A stretch of DNA of 64,000 bases from Leishmania donovani. Taxonomy: Eukaryota; Euglenozoa; Kinetoplastea; Trypanosomatida; Trypanosomatidae. The stretch lies in NCBI RefSeq assembly GCF_000227135.1, contig NC_018242.1, positions 1 to 64,000 of the forward strand, in the 5' to 3' direction. Position 1 is the first letter of the stretch. Each line of letters begins with the position of its first letter. Below the pieces are notes generated by a model. The model had not been told where the DNA came from and did no database searches. It saw nothing but the letters and a program-made list of their open reading frames with translations. The translations under genes were made by a program, and so were the position numbers. Shown here one piece after another: positions 22,063 through 32,253 of the stretch.

Positions 22063-22230
22063 GTGCGCACCAGCCTCTAGAGAAAGCGTTTATCCTCTGC
22101 CTGTGTGTGGTTGAGCGTAGCACACGCGCGATACATAAGAGCAGAAAGAAACCCAACGGCATCCACGAGGGCTGCACAAGGATACGCGTTCACAAAGCGA
22201 AGTCACACAGCAACATCAACATCTGCCGGG

Positions 22231-23916
22231 TTAAGCTTCAGGGTCGCTGTCGTCTGCGTCCTCCGCCCCTGGCGCCACTGGAGAGCGCAGAACTAGAGGT
22301 GCAGACTCGTACGTCGCCAGAAGATTGGCTGCGCGCGTGCAGATGGCCCCCAAGTGGCGGCGCAGCCCACTGAATGGTTCGTCCGGTGCCGGTGGTAGAA
22401 CGCAGTTCAGTCCCGCCTCCTTCGCTCTAGTCTCCTCTTCGCGAGCGAGCTCAAGCAGGCGCTGGACTTGTTCTTCCTCTATAGGAGGTTCTGTGGTCTG
22501 CGCCCAGGACGGCCGAAGTGCTGCAACAGATGAGGGCACTTCATCAGCCGGGGCTAGCGCGACCGCCGCTGCCCGCCGCTGCAGCGCACGGAGGCGCTCA
22601 TTGACGGAGCGCAGCTGATGCATCATGTTCTCATGCTCTCTTGCATGGCGCATGTAGGCGTTTCCGAGATCTGTGGCTGCTTCCTTGGCCTCGGGCAACG
22701 CAGCAGCGCGCACGTCCGTCGGTGCGTCCTTGAGGCGCTGCAAAGCGTCTTCGGCCATCACCGCGCCGCGGGCGGCTGCATAGCGCCGCGCCTCTGCCTC
22801 CAATGCGCGAAGGCGCTGCTCCTTTTCTGCGCCAAGTGCATACGGGTTGGCCATCAGAGCAGCAGTGGCGGAGGGGTCGAGCAAGTGCTCGACACGCGTC
22901 GCCTCGCTATCCGTCAGACTTGCCTGTGGCCGCACAGCAAACGCCGGCGGCTTCGCTGTAGACAGTCGACTTGACTCCAAGGGTCGCGTCGGTGGAGGGG
23001 ATTTGGAGAAGCGTGTCACCTGATGCGCTCGCGCGCTGTGGTGCGCTGTGGACCGCGTCGAGCGGACGGGCTTTGACAGCGGTGGGCGTCGCACGCGCTG
23101 GCTCGGTGGGTGGCTTGATGTTGGCGTCGCCTCACTAGACAGCGGAGAGACGGCGGCAGATGTGACCCTCTCGGTCCTCGCAGCACCTTCGTCGGGCGAG
23201 GCAACGAGCCCAACGCCACCTGCTGGTACCAACTCCATCTCCCCCTCAACCTCACGGAGAGAAACTCTATCCTCGAGATCATCGTCTGCGATGGGCACTT
23301 GCACGTGTCCAGAAGCCCCAACGCGGATCTCGTAGCTGCACCCCTCGTTGTCGACTACGGTGATAAAAGTGTTGATCTCCTCCTGCAAAGCTGCCATGTG
23401 CGACTCAATGTCCGTTGCCGTCGTCACAGGAGCGCAGGGCCTTTCCACAGGTGCGGTCCTGATGCCGCGGTCACCCTCGGCGCTTGCGCTCGAGTGGGTA
23501 GAGAGGTAGCGGAGTACGTCACCGTCCGAGATGCGCCGGATGTCCTCCGCCGTGAACTCCGCGCAGAGGCCGCCTCTCGAAAGATGCACCGTCTTCTGCA
23601 AGGCAGCCTCAGCTTTGGCGATGGAGGACAAGGGCATGCGCACCGGCACCGCGCGTGCTGCAGCGCTCCCTACTCTACCGCTGGCATCTGAGTCCTCATC
23701 ACCGCCCCCTACGCCGCTAGCGGATGACAGCACTGAGGAAGAGGACAGCGACGACGCTGGCGATGTCCCACGAAGGTCGGCATCGTGTATGCCGAGACGA
23801 GACGCGATAACGTCGCGCCGCACCTTGGGTCCGCGATTCACCCCCACAGCACTGCAGTCTTCTGCATCGGTAGCCACTGCCGGCGGAGACAAACTTTTTT
23901 GCAGCGGCTGAATCAT
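22231..23916 (-). CDS. Conserved-looking hypothetical coiled-coil protein
   Basis: A 561-residue protein of unrecognised family. The start is set at MIQPLQKSLSPP. The frame is open 37 codons further (to 24027), but that part is Cys/Thr/Arg-rich and looks like translated leader. The N-terminal two-thirds are Ser/Pro/Thr/Ala-rich and probably disordered. A short acidic region with YEIRVGASGHVQVP and DDDLEDRVSLREVEGEMELVP sits near the middle. The C-terminal third is strongly helical with heptad-like charged stretches, for example EKEQRLRALEAEARRYAAA and EEEQVQRLLELAREEETR, ending in an acidic tail (AEDADDSDPEA). No membrane segment or catalytic motif is seen. A cytoskeletal or flagellar structural role is possible but is inference only. 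Confidence 0.85.
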   Translation of the reverse strand: MIQPLQKSLSPPAVATDAEDCSAVGVNRGPKVRRDVIASRLGIHDADLRGTSPASSLSSSSVLSSASGVGGGDEDSDASGRVGSAAARAVPVRMPLSSIAKAEAALQKTVHLSRGGLCAEFTAEDIRRISDGDVLRYLSTHSSASAEGDRGIRTAPVERPCAPVTTATDIESHMAALQEEINTFITVVDNEGCSYEIRVGASGHVQVPIADDDLEDRVSLREVEGEMELVPAGGVGLVASPDEGAARTERVTSAAVSPLSSEATPTSSHPPSQRVRRPPLSKPVRSTRSTAHHSARAHQVTRFSKSPPPTRPLESSRLSTAKPPAFAVRPQASLTDSEATRVEHLLDPSATAALMANPYALGAEKEQRLRALEAEARRYAAARGAVMAEDALQRLKDAPTDVRAAALPEAKEAATDLGNAYMRHAREHENMMHQLRSVNERLRALQRRAAAVALAPADEVPSSVAALRPSWAQTTEPPIEEEQVQRLLELAREEETRAKEAGLNCVLPPAPDEPFSGLRRHLGAICTRAANLLATYESAPLVLRSPVAPGAEDADDSDPEA

Positions 23917-24920
23917 GATCTCTCGGAGGTGGCAGCGGGCCGATGCGCACGTACGCCGCACACAAGCGCACAGAGTCGTGGGGAGACTCCAAGTGGAGGT
24001 GACCCCTGCAGGTGTGCAAAACGGCAACGGCTGCAGCGGCAGGCAGTAAGGAAGACGTCGGAAGGATGAAGTAGGTAATTAAGAGAGAACTGCGACGTGG
24101 TCATCGGACGTGGAACTCTACAGGGAGGCGACTGCGGCGGGGAGAGAGAAGGTGCAAAGGCGTAGCAAAAGTGATGCAGAGCACCGAGAGAGGGAGTTGA
24201 CTGGGCGAGGGGGTGCGGGGCGGAGAAGACCCCACTTTGCCATGGGCATCGTTCCATGTTTGACTCGAAGGACACAAAGAGATAGACGCACATCGTGAGG
24301 TGGTCTTTGAAGGAAGTACACTCGAACAGGCACGCGCTGCCCGCGCGCAGTCGACGCTAAGCTGTGGTCGCTCAGCTCACCTGAAAGGGTCTCTCAGTTC
24401 ATCTCGTTGTGTTCTGCTTGGTGCGTGTCGATTAATGTGGAGAAAAACCACGCCAGACGTGCGGAGCACACCCGCCGCTACAGAGAGACACACAAGCACG
24501 TGCATACGAAACCTTCAACGAACTGCAAAACGAGGGGCGAAGGTGCAAGCGGGAGGGTCGAAAGCTGCACGGTGGTGTCCCGACAGCTTTCCGCAGTGCA
24601 GACAACGCCACCACCTACACCCCCCCCGCAAGTTACGCTTTGGGACACGATGAAAGGAGGGTGAGAGGGAGAGAGAGGTGGCAAGTGGTGGAGCGAGGCA
24701 GCGAAAGAGAAGAGGCGAAGAGGAGGGGCCGGCAGCTGTGGCGCAGGCACACATCCGCGGCGGCAGCGTCTCCCTCTCCTCATATTGCCCCCTCCCCTCG
24801 TGCCCCTCAAGCACTTTAATGTGTCTATGTAGAGCCCAACACCATTCACTGATACCCAGCAGCCAGCACATACGCAGAGCGGGGGCGACACAAAGCTGCG
24901 AGAGTGCCGCTGCTGGCGTA
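23917..24920. other. Intergenic region
   Basis: Pyrimidine-rich leader of the coiled-coil gene followed by the presumed 3'UTR of the probable mitoribosomal gene. Several short open frames on both strands overlap with no recognisable product. No repeat was recognised. Confidence 0.5.
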
Positions 24921-25886
24921 TCAGCTCCCCGTCTGCTTGCTGGCAGGAGTGCGCTTTGTTGGCATCGGCTCCTCCACGTGAAGCACAGGCGACGCGCCGG
25001 TGTACCAGTCGCTCTTGCCGGTGTGGTCCAGTGCCAACTCTTGCAGCTGTTTCACGCTGTCATGCTCCGTTTCGTGGATCGTGACCTTGTAGGAGATGGA
25101 GGGACTGCTGTCGTCCAGGTCCGCTTCCGTAGAAAGCAACTCGGCGAGGGAGTCAGCGGACATGACCTCGTCGCCCTCTGCGGCATCCTTGGCAGCGTCA
25201 GCAACGGTCTCGGTAGAGCGCTCCACAGTGGCGGCAAAGGCCTCTCCCGCTTGCGCCTTCTCTCGTTGCTCTTTGGCCAACAGCGTCACCTGGTGCGGAG
25301 TGAGCTGCTCCTTCTGTAGCTGCGTCAGCACCCCCATGAGGACTGTGGCCTCACGCATGGAGATGTACTTGCCGGACAACTTCGCCTCCTCAGCCTGAAT
25401 GGCGGCTACGCGCTTCTTTACGGTGAGGTCGTCGTAGAACATCTGCAGCACCCGCTTGATCGCCACCGAGTGCGCTACGCCCTTGCGCTTTAGCTCGTAG
25501 TAATGCCGCTCCATTCGGTCAAGCGGCTTGCGTATCCAAAACACGTTGTAGTACCGCATTCCCTCCGAGGCTAATAGGCGGCTCTTGCGCGCCAGCTCAT
25601 CGCGCAGCGCGATGCGCTCGACGGAAAGGTGGTCCGTGTCATCCTGTGTCGGCTCACTCGCGTTGTGCGGGTTGAGCGTCTTCTCTTGTTGAAAGTTGTG
25701 GTTGATGGGCGGGAACATGCGAAAGTGGTTGTACCACTCCGGGGGGATGTAGAAGCCGGTGCCCGCCAGCCGCCCCATGCGCTTCAGGTGCTCCCATGGC
25801 TCGTACTTCTCGTTCCATGTGTCGAAGCGCGGCGCCACACCCATGTTCTTGGGAATCTTATACAAACACGACGAGGAGCGCCGCAT
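24921..25886 (-). CDS. Probable mitochondrial ribosomal protein (mS23-like)
   Basis: A 321-residue protein starting MRRSSSCLYKIPKNMG. The frame extends 68 codons upstream, but that part resembles translated leader, whereas this start gives a short basic, Ser-rich N-terminus that fits mitochondrial import. The segment GFYIPPEWYNHFRMFPPINH (about 47-66) resembles the PPxWY...PP signature near the N-terminus of the mS23/Rsm25 family of mitochondrial small-subunit proteins. The middle is helical and basic (KPLDRMERHYYELKRKG, then EEAKLSGKYISMREATVLMG). The C-terminus is acidic and probably an extension. The mS23 assignment is from motif memory only. It could be another kinetoplastid mitoribosome-associated protein. 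Confidence 0.75.
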   Translation of the reverse strand: MRRSSSCLYKIPKNMGVAPRFDTWNEKYEPWEHLKRMGRLAGTGFYIPPEWYNHFRMFPPINHNFQQEKTLNPHNASEPTQDDTDHLSVERIALRDELARKSRLLASEGMRYYNVFWIRKPLDRMERHYYELKRKGVAHSVAIKRVLQMFYDDLTVKKRVAAIQAEEAKLSGKYISMREATVLMGVLTQLQKEQLTPHQVTLLAKEQREKAQAGEAFAATVERSTETVADAAKDAAEGDEVMSADSLAELLSTEADLDDSSPSISYKVTIHETEHDSVKQLQELALDHTGKSDWYTGASPVLHVEEPMPTKRTPASKQTGS

Positions 25887-27656
25887 GATGGGACGAGCAA
25901 GAAGGAAAGAGCGCGACGAAATGAGGATGACCGAACGAGAGAGAGGGCGTGCAACGAGCAGACACGCAGAAGCAGAGGCAGGCACGCGTCCGTCGCAACG
26001 TGCAGGTTCCTCGATCGAGTGTGCCCCAGCGGGGAGCGGAAGAGGACGGGGGGAGAGGGGCTGTGAAAAGAGAACGTGCGAGCAAACCACAGCTGCCGGG
26101 GGCCTGATATAGGGCGATCCAAAAGGGGCGCAGGAGTCGAAAAAGCGATGCGACGGCCCTCCGCCTTGGGAAGTGCCCAGATGAGCTGCAAGGTAACGGA
26201 AGAAGGGGAATACAGAGTAGAGACGGAGACCGGAAGGAAAGACAGGAAAGAGGTGCGATCACGAAAAGGCCCTTCGTCACGCATCGGCATCCGTAGGATG
26301 CACCGTTGTTGCGGCCCCGGTGACGTGAGGGGCTCTGGCTGCTGAGGAGAAGGAGGAGCAACGACACGCGAAGACGGCGAGCAGCAGCAGCAGCAGTGCT
26401 GCATAGCCGACTGGGCCGTCGCAATGCGTGGGCGCCGAGTACATGAGAGAGGGAGCGGAAGGGCCGCTGTGCGCATCGGCTACACGCGCACCCTCCTCCC
26501 CCACACACAAACGTCACCTGCTACTGTAGGCATACAGGCGCGCGCACGACTTGCTGGGAGAGAGAGACGGCGCTGGGGATAGGGAGGGAAGGGAGCGTCC
26601 CCTCTCTCTGATCATTTCACTCTTGCTGTTCCGTTTCTCATTTATTCGTGTGCCTTCTCTTAGCCACAGCAAATATGAGAGAAGCGTGTCGGTGGAACAA
26701 CGCCGTGTGGGAAAGGGCAGAGAACGGGGGAGGAGGGAGAGGGCATGACAGCCGTCCATATTCGCTCCTCGCCTCACTTGGCGCCCTCGGCCAGAGCGCC
26801 GCTGCCCACACACGCACACAAAGACTGTTGCTCTACTGTGACACCTCCGCAGCGTAAACAAACACACGCACGCGCGACAACCCAACAGCAAACACAACGC
26901 AGCCACCTTACATGAAGCAATCGACCAACTCCCCTCGCTGAGTAATAGCGAAGAGGAGCCAAGGCCACGACAGCACAACGCCCTCACACAAGAGAAGTGA
27001 ACAGCAAGCGGCGCACGAGGAAGGGAAAGAGATGGCGAAGAGCAGTGGAAAAGAGCGAACGGCGAGGAGTAGGTTGTGCGCATGGGCCGACCAGCCAACG
27101 CAGTCGCCGACACACGAGATGCACTCTAAGGCAGTGAAGCGTGCTGTGTAGTAGCCCACCCCACCTCCGCGCTACTCCACCTCTTCTACAGAGCCGGTGT
27201 AGTCTGTCTCCTCCCCCACCACCACTGCATCGTCCAGCTGCAGTGGTGATGAGAACTGCCGTCACTTAGCATTGCTCACGTGCGCTAAAGCCCACAGACT
27301 GCACCGCCCCGGGAGCACACACAAGCATGGGCACACATTTTTTATAAGAGCTGCAACGCGGCAAAAACTAAGGCGTGAGCGCACACGCACACGCATCTGC
27401 CGGCTACAACGCCAAAACGCATTCGCCAATCTCGATCCACCGCTGGGTCGGAGAATCTATCAAGAGGAAAGAAACGTGAAAACGGGCGAGACGAAAGAGG
27501 GCAAGAGGGGGTGTGAGCCCCCGCGGGAGACGCAGCGGGGGAGCAGTAAACACCAAGAGAGGGAGGTGAAGAAACACATTCGATACCACTGTGGCTCACC
27601 CGTCCCGTTATCCTTCCTGCTTCTCCCCTCACTCGCCTCTCGTCACACACGCACGC

Positions 27657-27687
<31 letters not shown>

Positions 27688-27696
27688 CACACCACC
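25887..27696. other. Intergenic region
   Basis: 1.8 kb with no recognised gene. A CAG/CTG-type trinucleotide run of about six units lies near 26379-26397 and an AC microsatellite at 27661-27683 directly follows the HslU stop codon on the transcribed strand. Minus-strand open frames 25784-27265 are Ser/Leu/Cys-rich shadows of pyrimidine tracts. Confidence 0.5.
27661..27692. repeat. (AC)n microsatellite in the HslU 3'UTR
   Basis: An uninterrupted AC run of about 23 bases followed by one G and further ACs. It begins only a few bases past the HslU stop, so on the mRNA it is a GU-rich start of the 3'UTR. Confidence 0.9.
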
Positions 27697-29142
27697 TCAC
27701 AAGATGAACTTCTTGATGTCCACTTTCTTGACCATCTTGTCCACGGCCTTCTTGACGTAGGCGGCGTCAATGACAAACTTCTCGCTCTTTCGCTCCGGTC
27801 CCTCGAAGCTGATCTCCTCAACAACCTTCTCCGTGATTGTGATGAGGCGGCGGGCGCCGATGTTCTGCACTGTCGAGTTGATGTACGCGGCGATGCTAGC
27901 AATCTCCCAGAGCGCGTCGTCCTCAAAGATGAGGTCGACGCCCTCTGTAGCCATCATCGCCTTGTGCTGCGCAATAAGGTTGAAACGAGGCTCGGTGATG
28001 ATGCGGTGAAAATCTTCCTTGCTCAGCTGCTGGAGCTCGACGCGGATGGGCAGACGGCCCTGCAGCTCCGCCAGCATGTCGGACGGCTTAACGCTGTGGA
28101 AGGCGCCGCTGCAGATAAACAAGATCTTGTCCGTCTTCACCTGCACATTAAACTTCGTCGACACCGTGGTGCCCTCTACCAACGGTAGCAGATCCTGCTG
28201 GACGCCCTCGGCGGAAGCCTGGTGGCCCTTGTACCCGCCCGCTGCCGTCACGATCTTGTCGATCTCGTCAATGACAACGATGCCGTCCTCCTCGCAGGCG
28301 CGCAGCGCCTCAGCCGTGACGTCCTCGGTGTCCATCATCTTGTCCAGCTCCTCCTGCAGCACAGCCGGGAAAGCGTCCTTGATCTTCATCACCTTCTTCA
28401 CCGTCTGCTGGCGTTGCCCACCCATCATGGAAGGGATGTCAAGAGAAATGAAGACGCCCTCGCCGCTCGCTGTCTTGGGTTTTTCTTTCTTCTCTTGAAG
28501 CTCCACCATGACCTCGATGTCGTCCAATGCCCCGCTGCGCAGGTGCTCCCGGAAGCCGTCTGACACGCCGGCCAAAGACTTAAGAATGCGGTCCTCCGCC
28601 TTCAACTTCGCCTCTTCCTCATGCTGGCGACGGATGTTCTGCTTGGTCTGCGACAAAGAGGCCTTATAGAGGTCCTCGATGATGCTCTCCACGTCGCGGC
28701 CGTGGAAGCCGACCTCGGTGAACTTGGTGGCCTCCACCTTGACGAACGGAGCATCTACGAGCTTGGCGAGGCGACGGGCAATCTCCGTCTTGCCCACGCC
28801 GGTTGGACCAATCATAAGAATGTTCTTTGGCGCGATTTCCTCGCGAATATCGCTCGGCACCTGGTGGCGGCGCCAGCGATTGCGCAGCGCCACCGACACA
28901 GCCTTCTTCGCCTCGCTCTGGCCCACAATGTAGCGGTCCAGCTCCTTCATCAACTCGCGTGGGCGCATGTCCCGAATGAGTGTCTTGGAGCCGGGGCTCG
29001 TGAGGGGTGTGGCTGGCGCAGGCGCAGCAGCAGCGGCAGCGGCCGTGCTGCAGCATCGTACGCCCGTGAGCAGCGTGTGCGAGGGCGCAGCACCAGTGGC
29101 AGCTACGCTGGAGCGGCAGGACAGCGAGAGGGCGCGGTGCAT
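27697..29142 (-). CDS. hslU: ATP-dependent protease ATPase subunit HslU (mitochondrial)
   Basis: A 481-residue AAA+ unfoldase that feeds substrates to the HslV peptidase. In trypanosomes the HslVU complex is mitochondrial and linked to control of kinetoplast DNA replication. Residues 1-50 are Ser/Ala/Arg-rich with no acidic residues, a good mitochondrial presequence. Walker A GPTGVGKT is at 112-119, the pore loop GFHGRD at about 145-150, Walker B IVVIDEIDK and sensor-II GARRL follow, and the C-terminus DIKKFIL matches the HslU tail that docks into HslV. The frame is open 121 codons upstream, but MHRALSL is the sensible start and a good splice acceptor lies 62 nt before it. Trypanosomatids have two HslU genes. 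I cannot say which this is. Confidence 0.95.
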   Translation of the reverse strand: MHRALSLSCRSSVAATGAAPSHTLLTGVRCCSTAAAAAAAPAPATPLTSPGSKTLIRDMRPRELMKELDRYIVGQSEAKKAVSVALRNRWRRHQVPSDIREEIAPKNILMIGPTGVGKTEIARRLAKLVDAPFVKVEATKFTEVGFHGRDVESIIEDLYKASLSQTKQNIRRQHEEEAKLKAEDRILKSLAGVSDGFREHLRSGALDDIEVMVELQEKKEKPKTASGEGVFISLDIPSMMGGQRQQTVKKVMKIKDAFPAVLQEELDKMMDTEDVTAEALRACEEDGIVVIDEIDKIVTAAGGYKGHQASAEGVQQDLLPLVEGTTVSTKFNVQVKTDKILFICSGAFHSVKPSDMLAELQGRLPIRVELQQLSKEDFHRIITEPRFNLIAQHKAMMATEGVDLIFEDDALWEIASIAAYINSTVQNIGARRLITITEKVVEEISFEGPERKSEKFVIDAAYVKKAVDKMVKKVDIKKFIL

Positions 29143-30558
29143 CGCGCGAGATAAAGGAAGATGGTAAAAAGTGCGAAAGACAAGCCGACGAGGCGAGGAG
29201 CTCCTGTAACAGGAGGAAGGGGTAAAGGAAGTAACGCGTCGGTGCGCGTCAAGTCGCCGAAGCTGCGGTGGTGGAAAGAGTTGTGACGGAAATGAGCGAA
29301 AGAAGAAGCGGCAAAAAAAAAAGACAGAGCGCGTACCGTCCACAAAGCACGGCAAAGAAAGCAGTGCAGCGCAACGGCGCGAGGGAGCGAGGGGGACACC
29401 AGCCAGCTGCAGCAACAGACGGGCGGAATGTATGTTGAGCCCCTCCTCGCCAATACGCCTTTTGCAAACAGCGACACACACACACACAGGCACAAGCGAG
29501 TGCAAAGGTCAGCAAAGATGGAAAAGAGTGCGCGTGCGTGTGGGTCTGTATGACGAGCCAAGTATGTGTGGGTGAACGGGTACGTGCACAGGATCAACAG
29601 CAGAAAGACGAGAAGTCGCAGCAGCACCGGGTCACAGCGAGAGTGAGAGAGAAACACGCGACGACACGTATTCGACTTTTTATTGAGTTCGGGTGCGGAG
29701 GGGGGAGGAGTGCCGAAAAGGCAGATAGAGGAAGAAAGAAGTGGTGAGGCGGGGGGATGAGGGAAAGGTACATGCGCTGCGCGTTAACACGAAGAGGGAT
29801 TCGTAGCGTCCTTCCATCCAATGCAGGCCTGCCACGATATGCGTCGAAGCGTTGTTTCACTGCCCTTGTGCGTTGCACGAAAAGGCCCTTTGCACTGCCT
29901 CTATGTGATTTGGCCGTTTCAAGCGCCCATGAGGCGTAGGGGTGAAGAAGCGAGGGTGCATGCCAGGGACCCGTGTACGCATACGTGGTCGAGGGATGCT
30001 CTGTCAGCGTGTCACTCGTTCAACTACGCCCATCGCAACGAATTCAGCACGCGCGCTCTGTTTATCTACACATCCAATGGTGCAGCGCGGATAGACGTTT
30101 GTGTGTGTGTGTGTTTGTGTGTACGTGCGTGGGCGTGCGACTGCGCTTTTTCGGCTGCCGGGGTGACGCCAAAGAAAAGGCGGGAGTGACACGCCCGAAA
30201 CGTCTGGCGGAGTCTGTGCATGGCCGCTGCCCAACAGCAGAAAAACAAACTACGACCACAGCGCAGGCGGTAACGGCGAGAAGCAACACATATACAAACA
30301 TCCGAACGACCGGAGGAGGAGAAGGCGGATGCAAACAGAGAAAAAGAGAGCTTCAAAACAGCGAGAGGGGGCGCTGTGAGGGCGCGCTCCGCAAAGCATC
30401 ACAAAGCCGAGAGGCTCACTCACGCAGATGTGCAGATGTGCTGCTGTCTCTCTATCCAGCCCCACCCGTTGCCTTGCATGTGCCATCAAGGCCCCTCCGG
30501 CTGCGTCTTGCTGCGCTCCCCACACCCAGCCACCCGACGGGCCCACCTCGCCACATCG
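29143..30558. other. Intergenic region
   Basis: Holds the HslU leader and splice signal, then the presumed 3'UTR of the FMO-like gene. A GT microsatellite lies at 30101-30122. No gene was recognised. Confidence 0.5.
29204..29236 (-). promoter_or_regulatory. Candidate trans-splice acceptor for HslU
   Basis: On the minus strand a pyrimidine tract (about 29211-29236) is followed by ACAG, with the AG complement at 29204-29205. The predicted leader is about 61 nt to the MHRALSL start. This placement excludes the 121-codon upstream extension from the mRNA. Confidence 0.5.
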
Positions 30559-32253
30559 CTAAATCTTGTTACTAAAGAGCAGGTGCTGCTCTTTGCGCTT
30601 GAGGGGCGCCATGGAGCGGCACTTGTGGTAAATGCGCACCAGTGTGGAGCACAGAAGCCACTTGTGTCGCTGCAGCACCTTGGAGGTGTATGTGTCGCGG
30701 GAGCTCACGCCCAGCTCGTGCTGGAGGACGTTGAAGTAGGCCGCCGAGTGCAGCCCCACCCCGTCTCCGCTGTACAGGTCAGCCAGGGCGGGGTTCGCCT
30801 TCACTAAAGCGTCCTCCTTCGCGCGCATTTCCTCCGCTCCGTCGGGGATCGGCATACGCTGAGTGAAAGCGTACGCGATGAATCGCGCCTGTGCCTCAAA
30901 CAACAGAAAGGGGGGCAGCAGGTCCTTTTGATAGCCCACCAGCGCCAACGAAGGCTCGGCGCACCAAAGTGTCCCCAGGTAAAGCCCATGACGGCTGGCC
31001 GCTGGAGGACCGCCTGCCGCGTCACTCGAGGTGCTGAACGGAGATGATGAGTTAGACGAAGTGAGCAGAAGCTGATCCTCTTCCAGCACGCGGCGCACGT
31101 TGGGGTGCAGAAAAGGGTATCGGCGGTTGTACCCTGTAGCGCAGATGACAGCGTCGACCTTGTCGACAAACACCTCCGCAGACGGCGCGGCCGACGACAC
31201 GTCGAGGTGACCGACGCGCTCTTTCGCCTCCGCCACAATGTCCGCAGTGCTCCGCCGCACCGACGGTGCGGCAGCAAAGCGCAGCCCGCGCCCGTCGTTG
31301 TCAAGCGGCAGCCCCACCGCTGGGATAACCTCCAGCCGCGTATTGCGGTACCGCAGCCACTTGCGCACCACATCCTTTGCCGCGTGCGCATCGTTGTGCA
31401 GCCACGGGAGGCGAGCCGCGAGGCCGGCGATGCGCGTGACGGCGTCGGCGGCCACCCGCACATCCGACACCTCCTTTGTCGCCCCCCCGCGTCCCCACGG
31501 CGCCACCACCATGTCCTTCCAGAGCTCGGCGGTGAGCGAGGAGCACGCGAAGCCTGTCTGAGGACCAGATGATGCCGAGGAGGGGGCCGGTGCGGTGATG
31601 CTCTGGTACACCTCTGCCCCCATCCGCTTTAGTTCAACGCAGTAGTCGTAAGCGGAGACGCCGTTGCCGACGACGACGACGCGCTTCTTGTGAAACGAAC
31701 GGAAGTCCTTCACGTGCGCAGCGTGATGCACCTCTCCACCCTCGCGCACATACCCCTCCAGTGCCTCCTGCATTCCGGCGGGGAAGCGCACTTCCTGCGT
31801 CTGCCCGGTACACACGCACACCTTGTCGAAGGACCACTCCATGACATCGCCGCTCACAACATTCACAGATATGATCTTCCACATGCGGTCTACCGAGTCG
31901 AAGCGGGCGGACTCCACCTTCGTGTTGAACCGCGTGAGACACCGTACTCCCTTCTGTGCAGCGTATTGGTGCAGGTAGTGCCGCACCGCCGTGTGGTGCG
32001 GGAACTGCGCGACGGCGTAGTCGAAGCGGACGTCACTGAACGCCATCAGCTCCTTGGGCAGCACGCAGCGCATAGACGGGTAAATGGGAGAGACGCATCC
32101 GCGGCTGGAGAAGATGTCGCGTGCGTTGCTGGCCCAGATGCCGCCCGGCTCGGGGGCAAGATCGAAGCATGTGACGAGCAACCCGCTCTGCCGCAGCACC
32201 GTACTGGCCGCCATTCCAGCTGGGCCACAGCCGATCACCGCGCAAGACTGCAT
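30559..32253 (-). CDS. Flavin-containing monooxygenase-like oxidoreductase
   Basis: A 564-residue FAD/NAD(P)H-dependent protein. The FAD dinucleotide fold VIGCGPAGMAAS (6-17) is at the very N-terminus and PEPGGIW (35-40) follows. A second Rossmann motif VVVVGNGVSAYDYCVELKR (192-210) would bind NADPH, and AVICATGYNRRYPF (368-381) holds the ATGY motif typical of FMO/NAD-binding monooxygenases. The segment GGEVHHAAHVKDFRSF (172-187) sits where FMOs have their FxGxxxHxxxY fingerprint, but does not match it exactly. Typical substrates are soft-nucleophile N or S compounds. The real substrate is unknown. The frame is open 138 codons upstream, but the GxGxxG fold near residue 8 and a splice acceptor at 32273-32274 support this start. 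Confidence 0.88.
   Translation of the reverse strand: MQSCAVIGCGPAGMAASTVLRQSGLLVTCFDLAPEPGGIWASNARDIFSSRGCVSPIYPSMRCVLPKELMAFSDVRFDYAVAQFPHHTAVRHYLHQYAAQKGVRCLTRFNTKVESARFDSVDRMWKIISVNVVSGDVMEWSFDKVCVCTGQTQEVRFPAGMQEALEGYVREGGEVHHAAHVKDFRSFHKKRVVVVGNGVSAYDYCVELKRMGAEVYQSITAPAPSSASSGPQTGFACSSLTAELWKDMVVAPWGRGGATKEVSDVRVAADAVTRIAGLAARLPWLHNDAHAAKDVVRKWLRYRNTRLEVIPAVGLPLDNDGRGLRFAAAPSVRRSTADIVAEAKERVGHLDVSSAAPSAEVFVDKVDAVICATGYNRRYPFLHPNVRRVLEEDQLLLTSSNSSSPFSTSSDAAGGPPAASRHGLYLGTLWCAEPSLALVGYQKDLLPPFLLFEAQARFIAYAFTQRMPIPDGAEEMRAKEDALVKANPALADLYSGDGVGLHSAAYFNVLQHELGVSSRDTYTSKVLQRHKWLLCSTLVRIYHKCRSMAPLKRKEQHLLFSNKI

Larger units (their letters stand above)
20901..22230. other. Intergenic region with SIDER-like copy 3 and an assembly gap
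   Basis: A 1.3 kb gap between EIF4G1 and the coiled-coil hypothetical, mostly occupied by the plus-sense retroposon at 21384-22062 and its 99-N gap. The remainder is pyrimidine-rich leader sequence of EIF4G1 on the minus strand. No gene was seen. Confidence 0.6.

Noticed and set aside
29143..29505. 121-codon upstream extension of HslU
   Set aside because: Low-complexity Ser/Phe/Cys/Arg sequence that contains the predicted splice acceptor, so it is leader rather than protein.
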